From positions 1-40,113 of the forward strand of contig NZ_JAHBGB010000036.1 of assembly GCF_018390555.1 (NCBI RefSeq): DNA of 40,113 bases, in the 5' to 3' direction. Source of the DNA: Ancylobacter oerskovii. GTDB taxonomy: Bacteria; Pseudomonadota; Alphaproteobacteria; Rhizobiales; Xanthobacteraceae. How positions within the stretch are numbered: the stretch's first letter is position 1; every line of letters begins with the position of its first letter. Below, piece after piece: positions 15,426-25,971 of the stretch. The notes under the pieces are model-generated. The model made no database searches, was not told the origin of the DNA, and saw nothing but the letters and a program-made list of their open reading frames with translations. The position numbers and the translations under genes were made by a program.

Positions 15426-16057
15426 TGTTGGTTGCTCCCGGAGTTGTCGGACAAGGCAGGCAGGGGCGCGGCCGCGCCGGGCGGCGCATCGGCGAAGAGG
15501 GCGTCGAGCGCCGCATGGGTGCGGGCGTCGTCCCAATCGACCGGGCCGGCGGCTTCGTTGCGCAGGGTGTGATCGGCGCCGAGCAGGTAGCTCGTCGGCA
15601 GCACGGCGACCTTCCAGGCCTTCATGGCGGCGCGGTCGTCGTCGACCAGCACCGGGAAGGGCAGGGTTTCATCGCCGAAGGCGCGCGCCAGGAAGCGACG
15701 GATGCGGATGGCCGGCTCGCCGACATCGACCGCGAGAATCACCGGGCGACGCGCGTCCGGCCGTTCGGCGAGGCGTCCGGCCAACCGATCGAGGCCCGCC
15801 ATCTCCTCCCGGCAGGGCTCGCACCATGTCGCAAAGAAGTGAAGGACGACCGGCCGACCTTGCAGTGCGGCAAGGCTCTGCGGGCCGTGATCGAGCGAGG
15901 AAAGCGCCAGCGGCGGCAGCGCCGCGCCGGGCGCAAAGGCGGGCTCGGCCCGAAGCGGCGCGGCAGCGTCGAGGGAAAGTGACGCTACGGCAAGCATCAG
16001 GGCCGGCAAGGGAGAGTTGGCGGGGCCCCGGCACGCGGGAGCCGAACGAGCGAGCAC
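15422..16057 (-). CDS. TlpA-like thioredoxin-fold protein (redoxin)
   Basis: A secreted thiol-disulfide protein of about 211 residues. After a hydrophobic N-terminal segment ending in LRAEP comes a TlpA/ResA-like thioredoxin domain with the active site WCEPC (Cys79 and Cys82 from this start), the QGRPVVLHFFATWC strand and the cis-Pro region VAVLPTSYLLG. The open frame extends to 16240, but the added part would cover the FDH control region and has no signal character. GTG at 16055-16057, with AGGA upstream, is preferred; the start remains uncertain. It is first in the two-gene unit with the transglutaminase-like gene and divergent from fdnG. A role in keeping the partner's catalytic cysteine reduced is plausible but unproven. 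Confidence 0.75.
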   Translation of the reverse strand: MLARSAPACRGPANSPLPALMLAVASLSLDAAAPLRAEPAFAPGAALPPLALSSLDHGPQSLAALQGRPVVLHFFATWCEPCREEMAGLDRLAGRLAERPDARRPVILAVDVGEPAIRIRRFLARAFGDETLPFPVLVDDDRAAMKAWKVAVLPTSYLLGADHTLRNEAAGPVDWDDARTHAALDALFADAPPGAAAPLPALSDNSGSNQQ

Positions 16058-16154
16058 GCCACAATCCTGCCGATAGTCGGGGCGTCCCGTCAATCGCCCG
16101 TCCGCCGGGGAGCGGGCGATGCTGCGGTGCGGTAGTGTGATTGCGAAATCGCAC

Positions 16155-16189
16155 GACGGAAATGTCTGGAACAGCAGACTTTTTCCGTC
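16155..16189. promoter_or_regulatory. Long hairpin in the divergent control region
   Basis: GACGGAAA pairs with TTTCCGTC and, inside it, GTCTG pairs with CAGAC around a 6-nt loop. This gives a 13-bp stem with a small internal loop. It lies between the TlpA-like gene and the formate dehydrogenase promoter. It may be an operator dyad, or a leader structure of the minus-strand transcript. A second dyad TGCGA-AA-TCGCA lies next to it at 16142-16153. Confidence 0.5.
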
Positions 16190-16208
16190 CGGGTCGACTT
16201 TAGATGAT

Positions 16209-16237
16209 TTGACATTGGAGTAGCTAAAAAATAGCGT
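16209..16237 (+). promoter_or_regulatory. Candidate promoter of the formate dehydrogenase operon
   Basis: A consensus -35 hexamer TTGACA (16209-16214) lies 94 bases before the fdnG start, in an A/T-rich stretch that stands out from its surroundings. The best -10 at 17-base spacing is TAGCGT (16232-16237), which is weak. That would suit an activated or regulated promoter. No sigma-54 -24/-12 pair was seen. Confidence 0.45.
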
Positions 16238-16252
16238 CATTCAATCGGAATA

Positions 16253-16270
16253 CCCTATCGGGAGATAGGG
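16253..16270 (+). promoter_or_regulatory. 5'-leader hairpin upstream of fdnG
   Basis: CCCTATC-GGGA-GATAGGG is a perfect 7-bp stem with a purine tetraloop. It ends 32 bases before the fdnG ATG, so it would lie in the leader of the operon mRNA. It has no U tract and so is not a terminator. It could protect the mRNA or bind a regulator. Confidence 0.5.
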
Positions 16271-16302
16271 GAGACGGCCCTCCAAGCCGGGAGAACATTG
16301 CG

Positions 16303-19300
16303 ATGAACATGGAGCTCTCGCGTCGCGCATTCCTGCGCACGTCGGGTGCAGGGTTAGCAGGGACGACGCTCGGGGCCTTCGGCTTCGGCGAGGCGGAGGC
16401 GGCGGTAGCCGCCCATGTCAAGCCGTTCCATTTGGCCAACACGGTCGAGGCCCGCAACACCTGCACCTATTGCTCGGTCGCCTGCGGCATCATCATCTTT
16501 GCGAAGGGCGACCTTCGGAAGGGCGAGAAGGCCGACATCGTCCATATCGAGGGCGATGCCGATCACCCCACCAATCGCGGCACGCTGTGCCCGAAGGGCG
16601 CGGCGCTCCTTAACATCGTGAAGTCCGAGACGCGCCTCACCCAGCCGATGGTGCGCAAGCCGGGTTCCGACAAGTTCGAGCCGATCTCCTGGGATGCGGC
16701 GCTCGATAAGATCGCCCGCGCCATGAAGGACGATCGCGACGCCAACTTCATCGCCAAGAACAAGGACGGTGTCACCGTCAACCGGTGGCTGACCACCGGC
16801 TTCCTGGCGGCGTCGGCGACGACCAACGAAACCGCGTTCGCCACCTACAAGGTGGTGCGCTCGACCGGCATGGTGGCTTTCGACAACCAGGCGCGCGTCT
16901 GACACGGCCCGACGGTGGCGAGTCTCGCCCCAACATTCGGCCGTGGCGCAATGACCAATTCGTGGACCGACATTCGGAACACGGATCTCGTCGTGATCAT
17001 GGGCGGCAATGCCGCCGAGGCGCATCCGTGCGGATTCAAGTGGGTCACCGAGGCGAAGGCCAACCGTGGCGCCAAGCTGATCGTCATCGACCCGCGCTAT
17101 AACCGCTCGGCGTCGGTCGCGGACTATTACGCGCCGATCCGCCAGGGATCGGACATCGCCTTCCTGATGGGCCTGATCAACTGGTGCATCCAGAACGACA
17201 AGGTCCAGTGGGACTACACCAAGGCGTTCACCAACGCGTCCTTCGTCGTGAAGGAGGGCTTCGCCTATCAGGACGGCCTGTTCACCGGCTATGACGAGGA
17301 AAAGCGCGACTACAACCGCGACAGCTGGGACTACGAGATCGGGCCGGACGGCTATGCGGTGGTCGACGAGACGCTGCAGCATCCGCGCTGCGTGTGGAAC
17401 CTCCTGAAGCAGCACGTCGCCGTCTACACGCCGGAGATGGTGGAGCGCATCTGCGGCACGCCGAAGGACAAGTTCCTGCACATCGCGCAGATGATCGGCG
17501 AGTGCTCCTCGCCGACCAAGACCATGACGTCGATGTATGCGCTCGGCTGGACCCAGCATTCCAAGGGTTCGCAGAACATCCGCGGCATGGCGATGCTGCA
17601 GCTCATCCTCGGCAATATCGGGGTGCGCGGCGGTGGCATGAACGCGCTGCGCGGCCACTCCAACATCCAGGGGCTGACCGATATCGGGCTGATGAGCAAT
17701 CTCCTGCCCGGCTATCTCAACATCGCCACCGACAAGGAAGTGGACTTCGCCACCTACATGTCGACGCGCGGCTTCAAGCCGCTGCGGCCGAACCAGATGA
17801 GCTACTGGCAGAACTACAAGAAGTTCTTCGTCAGCTTCATGAAGTCCATGTACGGCTCCGCCGCCACGGTGGAGAACGACTGGGCCTATGACTACCTGCC
17901 CAAGCTCGACGTGGCCGGCTACGACGTCCTGCGCATCTTCGAGATGATGAAGCAGGGGAAGGTGAACATCTATTTCTGCCAGGGGTTCAACCCGCTGCAG
18001 GCCTTCCCCAACAAGGGCAAGCTCGCCGAGGCGCTGGCCAAGCTCAAGCTGCTCGTCATCATGGATCCGCTCCAGACCGAGACGGCCCGCTTCTGGGAAG
18101 ACCACGGCATCTACAACAAGGCCGATCCCGCCTCGATCAAGACCGAGGTGATCCAGCTGCCGTCGACCTGCTTCGCGGAGGACGAGGGCTCGCTGGTCAA
18201 TTCCGGCCGCTGGCTGCAATGGCACTGGCCGGGCGGCTCGCCTCCGGGCGAGGCCAAGCACGACACCTGGATCATGGCGCAGATCCATCTGCGGCTGAAG
18301 GAGTTGTACGCCAAGGAGGGCGGCGCCTTCCCCGATCCGATCGTCAATCTCAACTGGGCCTACAAGGATCCGGGCGAGCCGACGCCGGAGGAGCTCGCCA
18401 GGGAGATGAACGGCTCGGCGCTGGTCGACGTGTTCGATCCCAATGATCCGAGCAAGAAGATCCTGGAGGCGGGCAAGCAGCTTTCCGGCTTCGGGCTCTA
18501 TCGCGACGACGGCACCACCGCCGGCGGCTGCTGGATCTATTCCGGCTGCTGGACGGAGGCGGGCAACATGATGGCGCGCCGCGACAATTCCGACCCGGAC
18601 GAGACCGGCGCCTATCTGAAATGGTCCTTCGCCTGGCCGGCGAACCGACGCATCCTCTACAACCGCGCCTCCTGCGACCTCGACGGCAAGCCGTGGGATC
18701 CCTCGCGCAAGCTGATCGAGTGGGACGGCGCGAAATGGTCCGGCTACGACGTGCCGGACATCGCGCCCACCGCCAAGCCGCGCGAGGTCGGCCCGTTCAT
18801 CATGAACCCGGAGGGCTCATCGCGCCTCTTCGTGCGCAAGATGATGCGCGACGGGCCGTTCCCGGTGCATTACGAGCCGTTCGAGAGCCCGGTCGCCAAC
18901 GCGATCGCGCCCAAGGTGCGCGGCAACCCGGTGGCGCGCGTGTTCGCCGACGACTGGAAGCAGTTCGCCGACATCGGCGATCCCAACTTCCCCTATGCCG
19001 GCACCTCCTACCGCCTTACCGAGCACTTCCACTACTGGACCAAGAACAACCACGTGAACTCGGTGCTGCAGCCGCAGCAATTCGTCGAGATCTCGGAGGA
19101 GCTTGCCAAGGAGAAGGGCATCGTCAAGGGCGGCTGGGTGCGGGTGTGGTCGAAGCGCGGCGAGATCCTCGCCATCGCGGTGGTCACCAAGCGCATCAAG
19201 CCGCTGAAGGTCGACGGCAAGACGGTGCATGTGGTCGGCGTGCCCATCCACTGGGGCTTCGTCGGCGCCGCCCGCAAGGGCTTCCCGGCGAACGTGCTCA

Positions 19301-19389
19301 CGCCCTTCGTCGGCGACGCCAATATCGAGACGCCGGAATTCAAGGCGTTCATGGTCAATATCGAGCCCTCCACCGGGCCGGTGGCGTAG
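16303..19389 (+). CDS. fdnG: Formate dehydrogenase-N/O major subunit, selenoprotein (in-frame UGA)
   Basis: Periplasmic molybdenum/tungsten enzyme that oxidises formate to CO2. The reading frame is interrupted only by TGA at 16900-16902, which decodes as selenocysteine 200 in the hallmark context [16 protein letters not shown]. The whole protein is 1028 residues (E. coli FdnG 1015, Sec196). A Tat signal [10 protein letters not shown] (6-15) precedes a 4Fe-4S site made by Cys54, Cys57, Cys61 and Cys96. The large bis-MGD-binding domains and a C-terminal dinucleotide-binding domain (about 880-1010) follow. A SECIS hairpin begins right after the TGA. A GGGAG motif lies about 12 bases before the ATG. 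fdoG would be an equally valid symbol. It is the first gene of the fdnG-beta-gamma operon. Confidence 0.95.
16903..16945 (+). ncRNA. Bacterial SECIS element in fdnG mRNA
   Basis: Directly after the UGA, CACGGCC (16903-16909) pairs perfectly with GGCCGTG (16939-16945). At the apex GGCG (16917-16920) and CGCC (16926-16929) enclose the loop AGUCU. The lower stem and the G-U-bearing loop follow the E. coli fdnG/fdhF SECIS pattern that the C-terminal domain of SelB recognises. This RNA structure lies inside the coding sequence and redirects UGA from stop to selenocysteine. Confidence 0.9.
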
Positions 19390-19402
19390 GGAGGCGGCGC
19401 GC

Positions 19403-20392
19403 ATGTTTCCCCCAATTCCCAACCCGTCCGTCGACCCGGCCGCGGCGACCCCGCGCTTCGGCGAGAAGGACATCATGCGCCGCTCGGCTTCCACGGTGGA
19501 GCCGCCGGCGCAGCGGCTCACCGAGGTGGCGAAGCTCATCGACGTGACCAAGTGCATCGGCTGCAAGGCCTGCCAGGCCGCGTGCCTGGAATGGAACCAG
19601 CTCACCGAGGAGGTCGGCATCAACCACGGGGTCTACGACAACCCCATGGACCTGACCGAGAACACCTTCACGCTGATGCGCTTCACCGAGTGGGTGAATC
19701 CCGAGACCGAGAATCTCGAATGGCTCATCCGCAAGGATGGCTGCATGCATTGCGAGGATCCGGGCTGCCTCAAGGCCTGCCCGTCTCCCGGCGCCATCGT
19801 GCAGTATTCGAACGGCATCGTCGATTTCCAGCACGAGAACTGCATCGGCTGCGGCTACTGCATCAAGGGCTGCCCGTTCAACATCCCGCGCATCTCCAAG
19901 GTCGATCACACCGCCTACAAGTGCACGCTGTGCTCGGACCGCGTCGCGGTCGGCCAGGGCCCGGCCTGCCAGAAGGCGTGCCCGACCCAGGCCATCGTCT
20001 TCGGCACCAAGGAGGAGATGAAGGGCTGGGCGGATTTCCGCATCAAGGACCTGAAGTCGCGCGGCTTCGAGAATGCCGGCCTCTATGATCCGCAGGGCGT
20101 CGGCGGCACCCATGTCATGTATGTGCTGCACCATGCCGACCAGCCGTCGATCTATGCGAACCTGCCGGACAATCCGCGCATCTCGCCGATCGTCGAGACC
20201 TGGAAGGGCATCACCAAATATATGGGCATGGCCCTGATGGGCGTGGCGGCGGCGGCCGGCGTGCTGCACTACCTCGTCGCCGGTCCCAACAAGGTGACGG
20301 AAGAGGACGAGGAGAACGCCGAGAAGCTCGCCGGCGCCGCCGACTTGCCGCCTCCGGCCGGCCCGGCGGGCAGTGAGGGGAGGCCGACATGA
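19403..20392 (+). CDS. fdxH: Formate dehydrogenase iron-sulfur (beta) subunit
   Basis: Electron-transfer subunit carrying four [4Fe-4S] clusters from the alpha subunit toward the membrane. Sixteen cysteines fall in four groups: 51/54/57/61, 114/117/122/126, 147/150/153/157 and 174/177/189/193. A single C-terminal membrane helix (about 274-296, [19 protein letters not shown]) anchors it, as in E. coli FdnH. It has 329 residues, somewhat longer than the E. coli subunit because of the tail rich in Glu, Ala and Pro. The ATG at 19403 follows GGGAGG. It starts 13 bases after fdnG and ends overlapping the gamma subunit (ATGA). Confidence 0.95.
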   Translation: MFPPIPNPSVDPAAATPRFGEKDIMRRSASTVEPPAQRLTEVAKLIDVTKCIGCKACQAACLEWNQLTEEVGINHGVYDNPMDLTENTFTLMRFTEWVNPETENLEWLIRKDGCMHCEDPGCLKACPSPGAIVQYSNGIVDFQHENCIGCGYCIKGCPFNIPRISKVDHTAYKCTLCSDRVAVGQGPACQKACPTQAIVFGTKEEMKGWADFRIKDLKSRGFENAGLYDPQGVGGTHVMYVLHHADQPSIYANLPDNPRISPIVETWKGITKYMGMALMGVAAAAGVLHYLVAGPNKVTEEDEENAEKLAGAADLPPPAGPAGSEGRPT

Positions 20393-21129
20393 GCGCGCAC
20401 GACCCGAAAACGCCGGTGCCGACGCCGGCCGACGACGTGCAGTCGGGCGATGCGGTGCATCCCGGCCACCCGGTGACGGTGGACCGCTACACCGTCGCCG
20501 CGCGCATCAACCACTGGATCACCGCCGTCAGCCTGGTGCTGCTGGCGCTGTCCGGCCTTGCTTTGTTCACGCCCCGGCTGTTCTTCCTCACCGGCCTGTT
20601 CGGCGGCGGGCAGATGACGCGTATCCTGCATCCGTGGATCGGCGTGGTGCTGTTCTGCTCCTTCGCCCTGCTGTTCGTGCGGTTCTGGCGCGCCAACCTG
20701 CCCAAGCGCGTCGACGCCGAATGGCTGGCGCATTCGAGCGACCTGCTGGCCGGCCGCGAGGAGAAGATGCCGGAGGTCGGCAAATACAATGCCGGCCAGA
20801 AATTCGTGTTCTGGTCGATGTCGGCGCTGATCCTGGTGCTCATCACCTCGGGCATCGTGATGTGGGACCAGTATTTTTACCCCTACACCACCATCGAGCA
20901 GAAGCGCATCGCCATCCTCGTGCATTCGGCGACGGCGATCTTCGCCATCTGCGTGTGGATCGTGCATGTCTATGCCGCGATCTGGGTCAAAGGCACGTTC
21001 AGCGCCATGACGCGCGGCAACGTCACCGGGGGCTGGGCGTGGCGGCATCACCGCAAATGGCTGCGCGAGCTGGTGGGCAAGCCGGGTTCGGCCCCCACGG
21101 GCCGCGGCACCCATACGCCGGCGGAGTGA
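20389..21129 (+). CDS. fdnI: Formate dehydrogenase cytochrome b556 (gamma) subunit
   Basis: Di-heme membrane subunit that passes electrons from the beta subunit to the quinone pool. The 246-residue protein has four predicted helices. His42, His81, His179 and His193 have the same spacing (39, 98, 14) as the heme-binding His18, His57, His155 and His169 of E. coli FdnI. A 30-residue Pro/Asp-rich N-terminal extension precedes the first helix. The start overlaps the beta subunit stop (ATGA). A repeat element follows the stop codon. Confidence 0.95.
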   Translation: MSAHDPKTPVPTPADDVQSGDAVHPGHPVTVDRYTVAARINHWITAVSLVLLALSGLALFTPRLFFLTGLFGGGQMTRILHPWIGVVLFCSFALLFVRFWRANLPKRVDAEWLAHSSDLLAGREEKMPEVGKYNAGQKFVFWSMSALILVLITSGIVMWDQYFYPYTTIEQKRIAILVHSATAIFAICVWIVHVYAAIWVKGTFSAMTRGNVTGGWAWRHHRKWLRELVGKPGSAPTGRGTHTPAE

Positions 21130-21138
21130 GGCCGGAAG

Positions 21139-21260
21139 CCTCCCTCTCCCCGCGGGGGAGAGGGGTGGGGTGAGGGGGAGCAAGGCTCCAAGGCTCCGCA
21201 ATCGCGTCCCCCCTCACCGACCGGCTTCGCCGGCCACCTCTCCCCGCCGGGGAGAGGGTA
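21139..21260. repeat. Palindromic intergenic repeat, double unit
   Basis: CCCTCTCCCC with GGGGGAGAGGGG forms the left end, and a reverse-complementary unit with CACCTCTCCCC / GGGGAGAGGG forms the right end. The centre carries TGAGGGGG and CCCCCCTCACC. The whole is a roughly 120-base pseudo-palindrome related to the single unit at 14055-14104. It sits between the FDH gamma gene and fdhE and may attenuate readthrough from the FDH genes. Confidence 0.7.
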
Positions 21261-21306
21261 AGAAAGTGGCCGCTCTCGCCTCACTTCGGCCGGAGCGGCA
21301 ATCGAG

Positions 21307-21335
21307 AGGAACCACCGCGCCCCTCGGTGGTTCCT
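21307..21335 (+). promoter_or_regulatory. Perfect 11-bp hairpin upstream of fdhE
   Basis: AGGAACCACCG and CGGTGGTTCCT are exact reverse complements around a 7-nt loop. The hairpin ends 39 bases before the fdhE start, has no following U tract, and is followed by another palindrome CCACGTGG (21343-21350). It could be an operator, an mRNA-processing structure or a leader element. Confidence 0.5.
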
Positions 21336-21374
21336 AGTGAAACCACGTGGCCCGTGCGGTTCGTGAGGAAACTT

Positions 21375-22283
21375 ATGTCCACCGATATCCAGCCCGATCC
21401 CACCGTCATCGGCGCCGTCTCGACGCCGCCCTTCGCGGTGGCTCCCGACCCGTCGTCGCTGTTCCCGATCCGCGCCAGACGCCTGCGCGCCTATGCGGCG
21501 GTGAGCCCGATGAAGCCCTATCTCGATTTCGTCGCCGGCCTGGTCGATGCGCAGGCCGAGACCGTGGCGCTGGCGCCGGCCGCCATCCCGGCCGAGCAGG
21601 TCGCCCGCGCGACGGAGTTCGGCATGCCGCCGCTGGATCGTTCGGCGCTGGCCGCCGATCCCGCCTTCACCCCGACGCTGGACATCCTGTTCGACGCGGT
21701 GGCCAAGCGGCCGATGCCGGAGCCCGCCGCCGCCGCGCTGGCGCGCCTGCGCCAGGCGGGCGACGCGGTGCGCGCCGAGATCGCCGGCAATGTGCTCGCC
21801 CACGCGGTTCCGGTGGAGGCGCTGGCCGAGCATGCCTTCATGGCCGCCGGGCTGGAGGTGCTGGCCACCCGGCTCGCCGCCACGCTCGATCCCAAGGCGC
21901 TCAGGCCGGTGAGCGAGACGGCGGTGTGCCCGGCCTGCGGCGGGCCGCCGGTGGCCTCGCTCATCGTCGAATGGCCGAATGCGCATGGCAACCGCTTCTG
22001 CGCCTGCGAGCTGTGCGCCACCCTGTGGAACTATGTGCGCATCAAATGCGTGTCCTGCGGTTCCACCAAGGGCATCGGCTATCAGGAGGTGGAAGGTGGC
22101 CCCGGCACGGTGAAGGCCGAGACCTGCGACGAATGCCGCACCTATGTGAAGGTGCTGCACCAGCACAAGGACCCGTCGATGGAGGCGCTGGCCGACGATA
22201 TCGGCTCGCTGCCGCTCGACATGCTCATGCGCGAGGGGGCCTATCGCCGCGCCGCCTACAACCCGTTCCTGCTCGGCTATTGA
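21375..22283 (+). CDS. fdhE: Formate dehydrogenase accessory protein FdhE
   Basis: Cytoplasmic maturation factor needed to produce active respiratory formate dehydrogenase; the E. coli protein has 309 residues and this one 302. The C-terminal half carries the family's four metal-binding CxxC pairs: CPACG, CELC, CVSCG and CDEC, which form a rubredoxin-like zinc/iron module. The N-terminal 150 residues are helical. The ATG at 21375 follows GAGGAA. An upstream in-frame ATG (21327) lies inside the hairpin region and is less likely. It begins the fdhE-selA-selB-selC block. Confidence 0.93.
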   Translation: MSTDIQPDPTVIGAVSTPPFAVAPDPSSLFPIRARRLRAYAAVSPMKPYLDFVAGLVDAQAETVALAPAAIPAEQVARATEFGMPPLDRSALAADPAFTPTLDILFDAVAKRPMPEPAAAALARLRQAGDAVRAEIAGNVLAHAVPVEALAEHAFMAAGLEVLATRLAATLDPKALRPVSETAVCPACGGPPVASLIVEWPNAHGNRFCACELCATLWNYVRIKCVSCGSTKGIGYQEVEGGPGTVKAETCDECRTYVKVLHQHKDPSMEALADDIGSLPLDMLMREGAYRRAAYNPFLLGY

Positions 22284-22294
22284 GGGAGGCGGTC

Positions 22295-23694
<1,400 letters not shown>

Positions 23695-23698
<4 letters not shown>

Positions 23699-25689
23699 TC
23701 ATCGGCACGGCCGGCCATATCGACCACGGCAAGACGGCGCTGGTCGGCGCCCTCACCGGCGTCGATACCGACCGGCTGAAGGAGGAGAAGGCGCGCGGCA
23801 TCTCCATCGATCTCGGCTTCGCCTATCTGCCGACCGAGAACGGCATTCTCGGCTTCATCGACGTGCCCGGCCATGAGCGCCTGGTGCACACCATGCTGGC
23901 CGGCGCCGGCGGCATCGACTTCGCGCTGCTGGTGATCGCCGCCGACGACGGTGTGATGCCGCAGACCCGCGAGCATCTGGCCATCCTCGACCTGCTGGGC
24001 GTCTCCCGCGGCCTGGTGGCGCTGACCAAGGCCGACCTCGTCGACGCGCCTCGTCGCGCAGCGGTGTCGTCCGAGATCGCCGCGGCGCTGGAGGGTACCG
24101 CGCTCGCGGGCGCGCCGATCCTGCCGGTCTCCGCCCGCACCGGGGAGGGGCTCGCCGAATTGCGCGACGCCCTCGTCGCGGCGGCGGCCACTGTCGCCGG
24201 GCGGAACGAGGGGCGCTTCCGCCTGTCGGTGGACCGTTCCTTCGCGCTCGCCGGCGCCGGCACCGTCGTCACCGGCACCGTGGTGTCCGGCGCGGTGGCG
24301 GTGGGCGACCGGGTGGTGGTGAGCCCGTCCGGCCTTGCCGCCCGCGTGCGGTCCATCCATGCGCAGAACCGGCCGGCCGAGCGGGGGATCGCCGGCGACC
24401 GCTGCGCGCTCAACCTCGCCGGCGAGGGCGTCACCGCGCCGGCGATTTCGCGTGGCGACGTGGTGCTCGATCCCTCGCTTCACGCCCCGACCGACCGCAT
24501 CGATGCTCGCCTGCGCGTGCTGGCCTCGGAGCCGAAGCCGCTCGGCACCTGGTTCCCGGCGCGGCTGCATCACGGCGCGGTGGAGATCGGCGCCCGGGTG
24601 GTGCCGCTTTCCGCCGAGGCGATGGCGCCGGGGGATGAGGGGCTCGTGCAGCTGGTGCTCGAACGCCCCATCGCGGCGGCCGTGCGCGACCGCTTCGTGC
24701 TGCGCGACACCTCGGCCCGGCGCACCATCGGCGGCGGTCGTTTCCTCGATCTGCGCGCCCCGGCCCGCAAGCGCCGCACGCCGGAGCGCCTCGCCGTCAT
24801 CGAGGCCGCCGCCGAGGCCGATCCCGCCGTCGCGCTGGCCGGCCTTCTGGAACTGCCGCCATATCACCTCGATCTCGATGCCTTCGCCCGCGACCGCGCG
24901 CTCGCCACCGACGCGCCGGCGGCTCTGGCGGCGGGGCTCGGCCTCGTCACCCTCGCCGCCGGCGGCGTCACTCTGGCGCTTTCGGCGTCACGCTGGGCGG
25001 GGCTGCGTGCCGGCATCGCCGAGGCGCTCGCCGCCTATCACGCTGCCAATCCCGACCTTGCCGGCATGGGCGTCGAGAAGCTGCGCCTGGAGCAGGCGAT
25101 CCGCCTGCCGAGGCCGGCCTTTCTCCTCGCGCTTGCCCGCCTCGCTGAAGCGGGGATGCTGGCGGTGGAAGGCGCCTGGGTGCGGCTCGCCGGCCACGAG
25201 GTGCGGCTCACCCCCCGCGACGAGGTGCTGTGGGAAGCCGTCGAGCCGATGCTCGCCGGCCCCGAGCGCTTTCGCCCGCCGCGGGTGCGCGACATTGCCG
25301 GCCGGCTCGACGAGCCGGAAGCCGAGATCCGCCGGTTGTTCAAGCTGCTGTCGCGGCTGGGGAAGGTCGACGAGGTGGCGCATGACCACTTCTTCCTCCG
25401 CCCGGTGGTATCGGTTATGGTCGGTCACGCCAAGGCCTTGGCCGCGGACGGGGAATTCGGCGCCGCCGCCTTCCGCGACCGCATCGAGGGAGGCGCAGGG
25501 GCTGGAGAGCATGCGGTCGGCCGCAAGGTGGCGATCCAGATCCTGGAGTTCTTCGACCGCCACGGCGTCACGCTCCGGCGCGGCGACCTGCGCCGGATCA
25601 ACCGGCACCGGCTCGACCTGTTCGGCGTGGCGGACGCGCCGCCCGCCGCCGGGGACGACGCGGCGAAGGCTTCGGCCCTGAGCCCCTAG
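23695..25689 (+). CDS. selB: Selenocysteine-specific elongation factor
   Basis: GTPase that carries Sec-tRNA to the ribosome at a UGA followed by SECIS. The 664-residue protein has the G1 loop GHIDHGKT (about 7-14), G3 DVPGHE and G4 TKAD, EF-Tu-like beta domains in the middle and winged-helix repeats at the C-terminus that bind the SECIS (E. coli 614 residues). The GTG at 23695 overlaps the selA stop. The N-terminus [14 protein letters not shown] matches the family start exactly, so a longer open frame is rejected. The C-terminus has a short Ala-rich extension. selC follows. Confidence 0.95.
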
Positions 25690-25752
25690 ACCGGGACGCG
25701 CCCGGTCGGCAGGAGGGGGCGAGGGTCGATGAAGGAGTGGTTGGAAGGGGTG

Positions 25753-25794
25753 CCTGTTCGCCTCGCGAAGGTCTTTCGCCTTTCGCGGAACAGG
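25753..25794 (+). other. Hairpin between selB and selC
   Basis: CCTGTTC (25753-25759) pairs with GAACAGG (25788-25794), and the inside CGCGAAGG / CCTTTCGCG pairs further around a 7-nt loop. It lies 16 bases before the first base of the tRNA. It may be a weak terminator of selB mRNA or a processing signal that releases the tRNA 5' end. No U tract follows. Confidence 0.5.
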
Positions 25795-25809
25795 TGCCGG
25801 AACTGATGG

Positions 25810-25905
25810 GGAAGGGAACAGGCGCCGGTGCGCCTGCTGGTCTTCAAAACCAGAAGGGGCCGCGCGCCGGTCCTTGGTGGGTTCGACTCCCACTCTCTTC
25901 CGCCA
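25810..25905 (+). tRNA. selC: tRNA-Sec (anticodon UCA)
   Basis: A 96-nt selenocysteine tRNA with encoded CCA. The 8-bp acceptor GGAAGGGA pairs with TCTCTTCC (one G-U pair). A 6-bp D stem is closed by a 4-nt loop, and the anticodon stem CTGGT/ACCAG holds the loop CTTCAAA with anticodon TCA at 25844-25846. A long variable arm (AAGGGGCC...GGTCCTT) and a 5-bp T stem GTGGG/CCCAC follow. The 8+5 helix and long extra arm are the bacterial tRNA-Sec signature. It follows selB in the same direction. Confidence 0.95.
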
Positions 25906-25971
25906 GTCCCGCCGGCCGCCGCAGAAGGCGGCCCGGCGCTCGCCGCCGCCCTGCGAGGACCGTTCGCCGCG

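Noticed and set aside
16058..16240. Longer N-terminus for the TlpA-like protein starting at ATG 16240
   Set aside because: The added residues have no signal or domain character and would lie across the FDH control region with its hairpins and promoter box.
16303..16902. A truncated formate dehydrogenase fragment followed by a separate ORF at 16915-19389
   Set aside because: The two parts are one gene. The TGA between them lies in the conserved Sec context and is followed by a SECIS hairpin, and selA, selB, selC and selD are all present.
16354..18288. A 644-residue minus-strand open frame inside fdnG
   Set aside because: Its translation is His/Asp/Val-rich antisense of a clear selenoprotein gene with no known family.
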